From assembly GCF_009659625.1 (NCBI RefSeq), contig NZ_VOIW01000012.1, positions 1 through 39,434 on the forward strand: DNA of 39,434 nucleotides. The letters run 5' to 3'. Source of the stretch: Pseudomonas haemolytica (GTDB lineage: Bacteria; Pseudomonadota; Gammaproteobacteria; Pseudomonadales; Pseudomonadaceae). Each line of letters begins with the position of its first letter. Positions within the stretch are counted from its first letter, which is position 1. The position numbers were made by a program, and so were the translations under genes. Below, one piece after another: positions 21,901-30,001 of the stretch. The notes under the pieces were generated by a model that made no database searches, had not been told where the DNA came from, and saw only the letters and a program-made list of their open reading frames with translations.

Positions 21901-23979
21901 CTGGGCATTCACATCGGCCAAGGCCCGCTGCTGAGGCAAACCTTGCGTCAACACACACTGACACGTGAAGCACTTGGTACTCTGCTGGCCGACGCCCCCT
22001 TGCGCAAACCCTTTTATGACCCGAACCTGATGCGCCTGCCCGGCGGCATGGAGGGCTACGACGGCCCCCCCCCAGGCAGCAACCTGGAAGCTCAGTTACT
22101 GCATGAGCTCTACCCCCGCCTGAGCCCGGCACAAGTGACCGGTACACTGAACTTCATGCGACGTCAGCCCGGCACGCCCCTGCGAACGCTTCAACATATG
22201 AAGAACGAGTTTTCACAGCTCGAGAGCAGCCTGTCGACCTGGTACTTCAACACCCCGCGAACCTTGCTTGGCACCGAAACACCGCTCCCTCCCTTGGTGG
22301 CCGCCAATGAGCAACTCAGTCGCTGGAGATGGACACGCGAACTGATCCGCGCCTGGCGTCATGAAACCCCGCCGGACCCAGGCTTTAGCGACGGGCACGT
22401 ATTGCACCTCGACCCCGTATATGGCGAGCTCCCGACACTGAATACGCGCTTCAACTACATCTCTACGTTGAAACTGAAGGGCTACCACACCACCCGAGAC
22501 ACCCCCAGCTTCCTGACTCACTTTCCCAACCTGCGCACGCTGGATATCAGTGATTTCGCCCTCAACACCATCCCGCCTGAGGTGATCGGGCTCGCCCATC
22601 TCAACAGCCTGACGATGCGCAACTGCAACCTGAACCTGACCTTTCAAAACCGCGTAGACCTCGCCACATTGACCCGGCTTCGACATCTGGACCTCTCGAA
22701 CAACACTTCACTGTCGCTCACCCCCGACCTTAGACGCATGACCCACCTACAGACACTGAACCTGAGCCGAACCCACATTTCCCTATTCCCCGAAGGCCTG
22801 TTCAATCACCCTCGGTTGACGAGTGCCAACCTCAGTAATAACTACTTGAGCAGGCTACCCGTCACCCTCTTCCGCCTGCCCAGAGAAAGCGCCAGAGTCT
22901 TTGATTTGTCAGGCAACCTACTCTCACGCACGACGCGGGAGCGCATCAAAAGCTACTGCCAGAGGACCGGCGAACATTTTGGCGCAGACGCCCACCCTGA
23001 GGAGCTGCGGTTGGCCCAGGCGCTCTACCCCGCCTACACCGCCAATGAGGCCAATAACTTCATTTATAGGCTACCCGGCGGCTTGGACGACTCAATGGCA
23101 ATACTCGTACGCCTAAAAGCAGACTCTGAGCGCTTGCAAGCAGACTTGGGAGAATGGGCGGTAAATGTACCCGCACAGCACCCGTTCACGGGCGTGCCCA
23201 TGGATGTAGGCGAGCGAGCGCTGCAACAAAACTTTCGCGGCCAATTAAAGGCATCGCTAGAAGCAGGCTGGCGACGGGAAACCAGCCTGGATTTAGCGCA
23301 TGAGCCACCGGAAAACACCCACGAAATGAAAATAGCCGTGCCGCTAACCGGCGACCTGCCGGTACTGCGGGTCGATTTCGCGCATATTTCAAGGCTGGAA
23401 CTGAGAGGAGAGGACACCACATCGATCCCCGAGGGCTTTCTCGAGCGTTTTCCCAACCTGGAAAGCCTGTTGATCCACCGCTATACATTGCCAGACATTC
23501 CCGCCGGCGTATTCAAATTACCAAAGCTCAAGGGGCTCAAGCTGACGCGAAGCAATATCCGATTGACACAGCAGAGCGCCTCAGCATTGAGCGACCTGCA
23601 CACGCTTGAATACCTGGACCTGAGTCACAACACCGCGTTGGGCATCTCTCCCGATGTCAGCAACCTGACCGAGTTGGGCACATTGATGATCGAAAACGCT
23701 GGCCTTACCGCGCCCCCTCGCGGAGTGTTCAACCTGCCACGGCTCGAGGCACTGAATTTGAGCAACAACGCCATGACCGAGCTGCCTGACGACCTGCTTG
23801 GACTAGACGCCGATAGGGCTGACGGTTTCAATCTCAGCGGCAACCGCTTCCTTCCTGGGGCGCTAGACAAACTACGCCATTACTACCGCCGTACGGCCGT
23901 GGACTTTAAGGTGCCCGAAGCTCGACAGCCCATGGCGACGCCCGACGACACCTCCTCCGAAGAAGAGGGGGATGAATAA
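18964..23979 (+). CDS. Giant dermonecrotic-toxin-like (DUF6543-like) LRR protein 1
   Basis: Encodes 1671 residues. The N-terminal part (about 20-400) resembles the DUF6543/dermonecrotic toxin N-terminal region of large Pseudomonas proteins: KWLGNASGDKRHAL, VSLVEAALHNF, FITQPSATGQFDTLPQLR, LCRKLDIGKQYQHYL and FFSRFVNHEHRGYFF. A strongly hydrophobic stretch at 441-478 (IAALIATPFIPPLGLAMLGY) and another at 500-517 could be membrane-active. Residues 520-1040 match no domain I know but are conserved in the neighbour. Two LRR modules of about 300 residues follow (starting about 1050 and 1353), then an acidic tail (TSSEEEGDE). No NEL E3-ligase domain or catalytic CxD follows the LRRs. There is no signal peptide. 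The GTG start is supported by GAAGGA 8 bases upstream. Role in virulence or competition is inference. Confidence 0.78.
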   Translation: MPTPTSTPIVQSLTEAASRVPAGAYTRLAKWLGNASGDKRHALKNTRLEFAGWHAEADRSQHAPLQEAMQACWETQNQVDTALATLQSPQAFAAPLLQQALKKQFDVESDVSTTYLRLYIPLTLPVFPLETGSVKPWTVSLVEAALHNFDADENKTTAYSTESTFITQPSATGQFDTLPQLRNQISIAQFIELCRKLDIGKQYQHYLKRFFGFTDAVLEDQLRNKVIKSLKAEAQASRQMALLKKDVTRPVFYALGRYLNNVSSDLDGKTLLSHDLSLMNAPLTGIVLFAADLELHRSAVPVVAYIPGDPQSALKYYANGTLFMQDLASKLRSNDYQAFFSRFVNHEHRGYFFADLNNRLSRVAWHKQVAGDPRPTWRDEPVTNPNLQFNATKITGDLYEHLYENKLDKLLNDARVTAVPTADADSKARWRRWDIVQKIGEAILEIAALIATPFIPPLGLAMLGYTAYQLLDEVFEGILDWAEGLKRQAFGHLMSILEQMVQLGMFAVGAPIAEGLLRQALPKALWDFFDALTPVTTDGKTRLWNPDLEPYAHDTQLAAGSRPNQQGLHAHEDKQILALNRQHFSVKQQSGNAFLAHPTRAHAYRPRIIGNGKGAWLTPQDRPLTWDRTTLLRRLGPPADAISEAGLEQAQRISGTDDGALRKMYVDHQPPPPLLADTLKRIKIDEQLQDFIDQMNSDDPLVYQKADPQTQLWLLSQTHLWPESKTLRFLNAKGETAWEHKGRENAAVAQIHEAQMNNGDLLKTLLETLDESERKTLLEEEFGTTPHMHVRTATLHKRLARQAQDKRAALFDSRYRKVEITDNARLQKIIDTTPGLPTSAAEEVLRGATGQELLDIDQGSVPTSVIERARWAAHEVRISRAHEGLYRDALESSDTHRLALHSLENLPGWSPQVRLVVTDFSRTGRVRDAIGSPQAPTQRTLVRSAEGDYVPEDGKGTLFGETDFYTAVLQALPDAQRNALGIHIGQGPLLRQTLRQHTLTREALGTLLADAPLRKPFYDPNLMRLPGGMEGYDGPPPGSNLEAQLLHELYPRLSPAQVTGTLNFMRRQPGTPLRTLQHMKNEFSQLESSLSTWYFNTPRTLLGTETPLPPLVAANEQLSRWRWTRELIRAWRHETPPDPGFSDGHVLHLDPVYGELPTLNTRFNYISTLKLKGYHTTRDTPSFLTHFPNLRTLDISDFALNTIPPEVIGLAHLNSLTMRNCNLNLTFQNRVDLATLTRLRHLDLSNNTSLSLTPDLRRMTHLQTLNLSRTHISLFPEGLFNHPRLTSANLSNNYLSRLPVTLFRLPRESARVFDLSGNLLSRTTRERIKSYCQRTGEHFGADAHPEELRLAQALYPAYTANEANNFIYRLPGGLDDSMAILVRLKADSERLQADLGEWAVNVPAQHPFTGVPMDVGERALQQNFRGQLKASLEAGWRRETSLDLAHEPPENTHEMKIAVPLTGDLPVLRVDFAHISRLELRGEDTTSIPEGFLERFPNLESLLIHRYTLPDIPAGVFKLPKLKGLKLTRSNIRLTQQSASALSDLHTLEYLDLSHNTALGISPDVSNLTELGTLMIENAGLTAPPRGVFNLPRLEALNLSNNAMTELPDDLLGLDADRADGFNLSGNRFLPGALDKLRHYYRRTAVDFKVPEARQPMATPDDTSSEEEGDE

Positions 23980-24014
23980 AAAATGCTTAACCTTGAAACC
24001 AGTGAGGTCAAGTG

Positions 24015-24043
24015 AGGGGGCGGGCTGTGCCCCCTAACTATCT
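24015..24043 (+). promoter_or_regulatory. Hairpin and TAACTATCT motif upstream of toxin-like gene 2
   Basis: AGGGGGC (24015-24021) pairs with GCCCCCT (24029-24035). The last base begins TAACTATCT (24035-24043), the motif also found before gene 1 at the same distance from the start codon. No T tract follows the hairpin, so it is not a standard terminator; no -35 box is visible. It could be a regulatory site or a partial terminator between the two genes. Confidence 0.4.
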
Positions 24044-24107
24044 AAAGCCCCCTGTCCGCGACCGGCTGGTTTACTGCGAGCCTTCATGACTTGTACGGAC
24101 CCGCTCC

Positions 24108-27100
24108 ATGACCAACATCGATCTCGCTGATACCAGCCTGCCTGACAGCCACTACCAACTGCTGACGAGCGCCCTGCCCGCCTGGCTCGGCAATGCCTCT
24201 GCCGGCAAACGCCAGGCGCTTGCCAGCATCCAACCGCAACCGTTGCCGGGCAGCGCCGAGCAGCGGGCGGCGCTCAGACGGTTGACCGGCGCCCACTGGG
24301 ATGCACAAAACAGTGTGGACCGGGCATTGCAACACCTGCAGGACGTCAAGACGTTCGCCACCCCGATTCTCGAGCAGGCACTGAAAGCCGAGTTCGGCCT
24401 GGAACTAGACGTCGACGCCACGTTTGTACGCCTGTATATCCCCGACAGCGTCCCATGGTTCTCGATACGCTCCGGCGCCGCTCGAACCTGGACCGTCTCG
24501 CTGCTCGACGCCGCCCTGCATAACTTCGAACACAAAGAAACGCTGGCGGACGCCTACGAGCCGGCCTCGACCTTTATCACGCGCCCCTCAGCCAGCGGGC
24601 AGTTCGACACCTTGCCGCAAATCAAGCGCGTAATGTCAATTTCGGCGTTCGCCAGCCTGTGCCGCGACCTGGATATCGGTGCCCTCTACGCCCGCTACCT
24701 CGACGAGGAGTTGGGGGTGTCCAACCCGGTGGCCACCGCAGTACTGCGCCTGAAGGTCGACGCCAGCCACAAAGCCGCCCTGCAGGTGGCGCTGCAACTG
24801 GCCCGTATCCAGGGAGATATCAGCGAGGACTTCGGCACCGTTATCGAAGGGCTGATCGCAGGCACACCCCACCCAAGGCTCGATGACCAACCGTTGCTCT
24901 GTCACGATTTCAGGATGATGGACATTCCGCTCACGGGTATCCAAGTGTTTGCCCCCGACCTGGAAGTTCCCCGGTCGGCCCAGCGCCTGGTGGCATACAT
25001 TCCAGATGATCCACAGCACCCACTCAAGGAATATGCCTCGTCGCTGGCCTTCATGCAGGAACTGATACGACAACTGCGTGATCGCGACTATCAAACCTTC
25101 TTCAGCCGCTTTGTGCCCCACGCCTCTCGCGGGGTGTTTTTTTCCGGCCTGGGCCAGCGCCTGGCGCGCATTACCTGGCATCCACCCGTCGAGGGCAGCA
25201 GCGAGGCCCCCTGGCGCAGTATGCCTACCGACGATCCCCAACTGCAGTTTGACGCCGTGCCGATCTCGGGCGACCCCTGGTTGCATCTGTATCAGCAAAA
25301 ACTCGACAAGATGCTCAATGATGCCCGCACTCTTGCCGTCTCCACCGCTAGTGTCGACCGTGAGGCACGCTGGCGGCTTTGGGATTCCTTCGTCGATGTT
25401 GCATCTTCGATCCTCAATGCCGCATTGATGGTGGTAGCGCCCTTTATCCCGGGGCTGGGCGAGTTGATGATGGGCTACATGGCCTATCAGCTGCTCGAGG
25501 ATGTGTTCGAAGGTATTGTCGATTGGGCCGAAGGAGAGGGCAAGGTTGCCCTGGGTCATTTCCTGAGTGTGCTGGAGTCCCTGGTGCAGTTGGGCGCATT
25601 CGCCGCGGGCAGCCAGATTGGCGCGCCTCTGTTGCGCAAGGCATTGCCCCAGGAAGTACTCGCCTATATCGACACATTCAAACCCGTCAGCCTGGCCAAT
25701 GGTGCCAAGCGTTACTGGAAACCGGACTTGAAGCCCTATGAGTACCCAGCCTCGCTACCACCGCGCCTGGGTATCAACGAGCTGGGCCTGCACGAGACGG
25801 GCGGGGAAAAAATCCTGGCGCTGGAAGACAAACTGTACAGCGTGGAAAAAGGCCCGGACAGCGAGTTTTATCAGATCAGACACCCGACCCGCCCCGAAGC
25901 CTACCGCCCGATCGTACGACACAATCAAGCTGGCGCATGGCACACCGAACTCGAACAACCTTTGCAGTGGGACAAAACCACGCTGCTGCGCCGGCTAGGG
26001 CACAGCGTCCAGGGCTTGAGCGAGGCGGACCGGGAATTGGCTCTGCATATCAGCGGCACGGATGAACAGGTCGTACGCAAAATGCATGTCAACAGCGAAC
26101 GGCCGACACCGCTGCTGGACGATACCTTGAGCCGCCTGCGCATTGACCGCAACATCCAACGGCTCATCGAGCAGCTACGCAGTGACGACCCGACGGTGTA
26201 TCACCAGATCGATCCACAAGACACCTTGCAGCTATTGACCACTCACGGCCCGTGGCCGCCCACCAAAGCCTTGCGCATCATCAATGACAAGGGGCAGACC
26301 GCCTGGGAATTCGGGGACAAGAGCATGCCGGCGATTCAGGTGTACGAATCCCAGTTGGACAATGGCGACTTGCTGAAAACGGTCTTGCGCGGCCTGACCA
26401 CCGAGGAGATCCGCACGCAGTTCGGTGAGCGCGCCAGCGACCCAGAGCTGAGCCTGGAACGCCGCGCCCACCTGCTGCGCCATAAGCTGGCGGATATTGC
26501 CGATCACCAGCGCAACGCGTTGTTCGAATCGCGGTATGCGCCACTGCAAGCCTCGACCGAGCCGCTTACCCAGCAAGTGCTCAGCACCACGCCCGGGTTG
26601 CCCGCAAGCGTTGCGCGAACCCTCGTGAGCGAGGCGAGCGGCGCAGAACTTGAAGCGCTGCACGAGCACAAGACGCCGCCGCGCCTGGCCGAACTGGCAC
26701 GCACCGCACTGAATGAAGTACGGCTCAACCGTGCCTATGAGGGCCAGCACCTGAATGCGCCAGCCTCGGTGGACACCGATCGCCTGGCACTCGACTCCCT
26801 GCGCACACTGGCGGGCTGGTCGGGCGAGGTACAGCTCGAGGCCCGTCACGACTCGCTGACCGGGCCAACCTGGCTGAGGATCGGCCCAGATGACGCGCCT
26901 ATCCATCGCACCTTGGTGCGCACCGAAGCGGGTCGATACCAGCCGTACGATGAACAGGGTGCCCTCGCCAGCGAGACTGACCTGTATTCAGCCATCTTAA
27001 GTGCCCTGCCCGACCAGCAGCGTGACCAGCTCGGCCTGGGCCTTTACCAAGGCGCACAACTCAAGCAACGCTTACAGCAGGCGCCCCTTCCCCGCAACGA

Positions 27101-29993
27101 ACTACGCGTACTGCTCACGACTGATCACGAGCCCGGACAGGTGATTGAAACCCTGCGCCTGTTAGGCAGCGACGACGGCTATCGCGCCCAGGTGCCTGCG
27201 CCGCTGGGCGCTGCGAACCTGCATCAACGCGCACGCGACCTATACCCAGGGCTTGCCGACCATCAATTGACCACCCTGCTGAATCACTTGCAATCACAGC
27301 CCGGCGGTGCACTCGCCGGCCTGGAAGCGCTGGGCATCGAATACCGCCAACTGGAACGCGACCTGAATACCTGGCAACGCAACATCCCCTCTCAAAACCC
27401 CGAGAACGGCTCTGCACTCAGCTTGCGCCAGCGCCAGTACGAACAACGCAATCGCGAGCTCATCGCCCGCGAACTCAAACGCTGCTGGCGCAGGGAATTG
27501 CCCATCGATGATTACTTCGAAGACCCCGCACGCGACGGCCACCGGCTGAACCTGCATTATCATATTCGCGGCGAACTGCCGCGGCTGTCCGCCAACTTCG
27601 ATCACGTATCCATGCTGACCCTGTCAGGCAACAACCACACGCAGGGAGCAGCCGCGTTCCTGGGTTACTTTGCGCGGCTGCGTCATTTGGCCGTTGACAA
27701 TCTGCCCTTGGGCGACCTGCCACCGGCGATATTGCAGATGCGCAACTTGAACGTACTGAGTCTGAGGGAGTGCGCAATTCGCCTGACGCCGCACAGTCAG
27801 GCCCGGCTCGCCTCGATGACCCAGCTGAAAACCCTGGACCTGCATAAAAATCCCTTGGGCCGCGTACCCAGTGTGGAGGCCATGACCGAACTGCATACCC
27901 TGGACCTGTCCGACACCGGCATTGATCGCATCCCCCCGGGCCTGCTCACCCGCAACGATCTGGAAGCGGCGTTTCTCAGCGACAACCAGATCAGTGAATT
28001 GCCTGCAACACTGTTCGATCTGCCACCGAATAAAAGCGTTGCGTTCGACCTGTCTGGCAACCCGCTCTTACCGACCACCCTTGAGCGTGTCAAAACCTAC
28101 TACCAGCAGCACGGTGTTTACTGGGAGGCCGATGCCCTTGCAGTAGACGTGCGCGATGCGAAGCAGTTGTACCCTTCGCTGGACGATAACCAAATCAACC
28201 AGTTGATCTACAGTTTACCCGGCGACCTGGAAGCAGGTAGGCGCGAGCTGGCACGGCTGACCGGTGAACTGGACACCTTGCAACTTGAGCTCAACGACTG
28301 GGCACAGCAACCGCAGATACAGCCTGTGGAAAGCAACCGCCGCACCGCACTCAAGGCGCTGCTCGAAAAAAGCTGGCGTCGGGAATTGCCCCAAGACACT
28401 CAATTCGTCCACACCCTGGACATCCCTCAGTCTCTCGCGGGCGACCTGCCCACCCTCAGTGCGCGCTTCAAGCATATTGGCTCGCTGACGATCAAAGGCA
28501 GCGGCCTCCCGATGGGCTCAACCGCCTTTATCGATAGTTTCCCGGCCCTCAAGATCCTCGACATCGACAACGTGAGGCTCGGTGATATCCCACCCTCGGT
28601 GCTCAACCTGCCAGAACTGGAAATACTGGGGCTGCCACGCTGCTCAATCGAGCTGAGCCCCGCCAGTCGGGAGGGGTTGCACGGCATGAACAGCCTCAAG
28701 TACTTGAACCTGGACCATAACCGCCTGGGACAACTCCCGGATTTCAGTCGCCTGCCCGGCTTGAGCCATATTTCACTCAAAGAAACAGGACTGACGCAGA
28801 TACCGCCGGAGCTGCTGAGTAACCCACCCCGCCAGGCGCTGAACTTGAGCGCAAACGCCATTGAACAACTGCCCGACGAGCTTTTTGCGCTGCCGAGTTC
28901 ACTCACCAGCGCACTGGACCTTTCCGGCAACCCATTGACCCCCACGACCCTGGAGCTGATCAAAACCTACTGCCAGCGCACCGGCGAAAGCTTCGCCGCC
29001 CAGGCATCCGCGGAACAACGCATGCGTACTCAGCGCCTATACCCCACCTTCCTGGAGGACGAGGCAGACCGCTTTATCTTCCGCCTACCCGGCGACATGG
29101 CAGCGGTCGACCCGACGTTGACGCGCCTGGAAGCCGAATACGAACAACTGGGCAACGACCTGCAACTGTGGGTGCAGGATGTTCCGGATCGACACCCGAT
29201 CCTGGATGTACCCCTTGACGAGCAAACCCGTGCCCTGGACCAGTTGTCGAGACAGAAATTCAAGACATTGCTGGAAGAAGCCTGGCGGCGCGAAAGTGCC
29301 CAGGACGAAGAGAGCGTAGGCGAAGAACTGAGCCACACGGTGCAATCGGATACACCGATACTGGGCGAGCTGCCGCAGTTGAACGCCAACTTCAACCACG
29401 TGACCTCGTTCGAGCTGACCGGAAACGGCACCACCACCGGCGTCGACGGCACACTGCGCAATTTCAAGCAGCTGCAATCACTGACACTCACCAAATGCTC
29501 GCTGGGCACGCTGCCTGAGTCGATCCAGTACATGCCCAAGCTGTCCAGCCTGGCCATGGAGGAGTGCGCCATCCGCTTGACACCCGAGACCCGCGGAGCG
29601 CTGGCGCACTTGACCCAGCTTGAGTTCCTTGACTTGAGTAACAACCCCTTGGGCCACGCCCCTGACATCAGTTCGCTGCGCCAACTGGCGTCGCTACACC
29701 TGAGTAATGCGGCACTGAGCGAAGCCCCTGAAGGCGTGTTTCGCCTGGATGAATTACACACGCTGGATTTAAGCAATAACGGGATCAGCGAGATATCGGC
29801 GGACTTGCTGGACACCCGAGCAGCGTTCAATGAGGACTGCGACCTGAGCGTTAACCCGCTATCGCCAACAAGCCTGGGGCGTCTGCGCCAGTATTACCAA
29901 CGCACAGACATCGACTTCCAGGTCGAAGCCGCCAGAGTGGATGCTCAAGGCACACCACTGGTGGTGACTTACCCTGAACCAGAAGAAGACTGA
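24108..29993 (+). CDS. Giant dermonecrotic-toxin-like (DUF6543-like) LRR protein 2
   Basis: Encodes 1961 residues, colinear with the preceding protein: AWLGNASAGKRQAL near 25, LLDAALHNFEHKETLADAYE, FITRPSASGQFDTLPQIK, YIPDDPQHPLKEYA near 297, the hydrophobic stretch 431-478 (ALMVVAPFIPGLGELMMGYM), TTLLRRLG, ISGTDEQVVRKMHV, TTPGLPASV and LVRTEAGRYQPYDEQGALASE. The C-terminal array has three LRR modules starting near 1044 (LYPGLADHQL), 1353 (LYPSLDDNQI) and 1643 (LYPTFLEDEA), each with a WRRE motif before its LRRs. It ends in a short acidic tail (PEPEED), with no NEL domain and no signal peptide. The ATG at 24108 has only a weak Shine-Dalgarno (CGGAC). It ends 8 bp from the convergent argR stop codon. 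No immunity-like gene is adjacent. Confidence 0.78.
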   Translation: MTNIDLADTSLPDSHYQLLTSALPAWLGNASAGKRQALASIQPQPLPGSAEQRAALRRLTGAHWDAQNSVDRALQHLQDVKTFATPILEQALKAEFGLELDVDATFVRLYIPDSVPWFSIRSGAARTWTVSLLDAALHNFEHKETLADAYEPASTFITRPSASGQFDTLPQIKRVMSISAFASLCRDLDIGALYARYLDEELGVSNPVATAVLRLKVDASHKAALQVALQLARIQGDISEDFGTVIEGLIAGTPHPRLDDQPLLCHDFRMMDIPLTGIQVFAPDLEVPRSAQRLVAYIPDDPQHPLKEYASSLAFMQELIRQLRDRDYQTFFSRFVPHASRGVFFSGLGQRLARITWHPPVEGSSEAPWRSMPTDDPQLQFDAVPISGDPWLHLYQQKLDKMLNDARTLAVSTASVDREARWRLWDSFVDVASSILNAALMVVAPFIPGLGELMMGYMAYQLLEDVFEGIVDWAEGEGKVALGHFLSVLESLVQLGAFAAGSQIGAPLLRKALPQEVLAYIDTFKPVSLANGAKRYWKPDLKPYEYPASLPPRLGINELGLHETGGEKILALEDKLYSVEKGPDSEFYQIRHPTRPEAYRPIVRHNQAGAWHTELEQPLQWDKTTLLRRLGHSVQGLSEADRELALHISGTDEQVVRKMHVNSERPTPLLDDTLSRLRIDRNIQRLIEQLRSDDPTVYHQIDPQDTLQLLTTHGPWPPTKALRIINDKGQTAWEFGDKSMPAIQVYESQLDNGDLLKTVLRGLTTEEIRTQFGERASDPELSLERRAHLLRHKLADIADHQRNALFESRYAPLQASTEPLTQQVLSTTPGLPASVARTLVSEASGAELEALHEHKTPPRLAELARTALNEVRLNRAYEGQHLNAPASVDTDRLALDSLRTLAGWSGEVQLEARHDSLTGPTWLRIGPDDAPIHRTLVRTEAGRYQPYDEQGALASETDLYSAILSALPDQQRDQLGLGLYQGAQLKQRLQQAPLPRNELRVLLTTDHEPGQVIETLRLLGSDDGYRAQVPAPLGAANLHQRARDLYPGLADHQLTTLLNHLQSQPGGALAGLEALGIEYRQLERDLNTWQRNIPSQNPENGSALSLRQRQYEQRNRELIARELKRCWRRELPIDDYFEDPARDGHRLNLHYHIRGELPRLSANFDHVSMLTLSGNNHTQGAAAFLGYFARLRHLAVDNLPLGDLPPAILQMRNLNVLSLRECAIRLTPHSQARLASMTQLKTLDLHKNPLGRVPSVEAMTELHTLDLSDTGIDRIPPGLLTRNDLEAAFLSDNQISELPATLFDLPPNKSVAFDLSGNPLLPTTLERVKTYYQQHGVYWEADALAVDVRDAKQLYPSLDDNQINQLIYSLPGDLEAGRRELARLTGELDTLQLELNDWAQQPQIQPVESNRRTALKALLEKSWRRELPQDTQFVHTLDIPQSLAGDLPTLSARFKHIGSLTIKGSGLPMGSTAFIDSFPALKILDIDNVRLGDIPPSVLNLPELEILGLPRCSIELSPASREGLHGMNSLKYLNLDHNRLGQLPDFSRLPGLSHISLKETGLTQIPPELLSNPPRQALNLSANAIEQLPDELFALPSSLTSALDLSGNPLTPTTLELIKTYCQRTGESFAAQASAEQRMRTQRLYPTFLEDEADRFIFRLPGDMAAVDPTLTRLEAEYEQLGNDLQLWVQDVPDRHPILDVPLDEQTRALDQLSRQKFKTLLEEAWRRESAQDEESVGEELSHTVQSDTPILGELPQLNANFNHVTSFELTGNGTTTGVDGTLRNFKQLQSLTLTKCSLGTLPESIQYMPKLSSLAMEECAIRLTPETRGALAHLTQLEFLDLSNNPLGHAPDISSLRQLASLHLSNAALSEAPEGVFRLDELHTLDLSNNGISEISADLLDTRAAFNEDCDLSVNPLSPTSLGRLRQYYQRTDIDFQVEAARVDAQGTPLVVTYPEPEED

Positions 29994-30001
29994 CGGGTTG
30001 A

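Noticed and set aside
23870..29993. NEL E3-ligase domain at the end of the LRR proteins
   Set aside because: Looked for a C-terminal helical domain with a catalytic Cys-x-Asp; the only Cys near the end lie in LRR caps such as SYCQRTG or in LRR positions, and the proteins stop after the last LRR cap.
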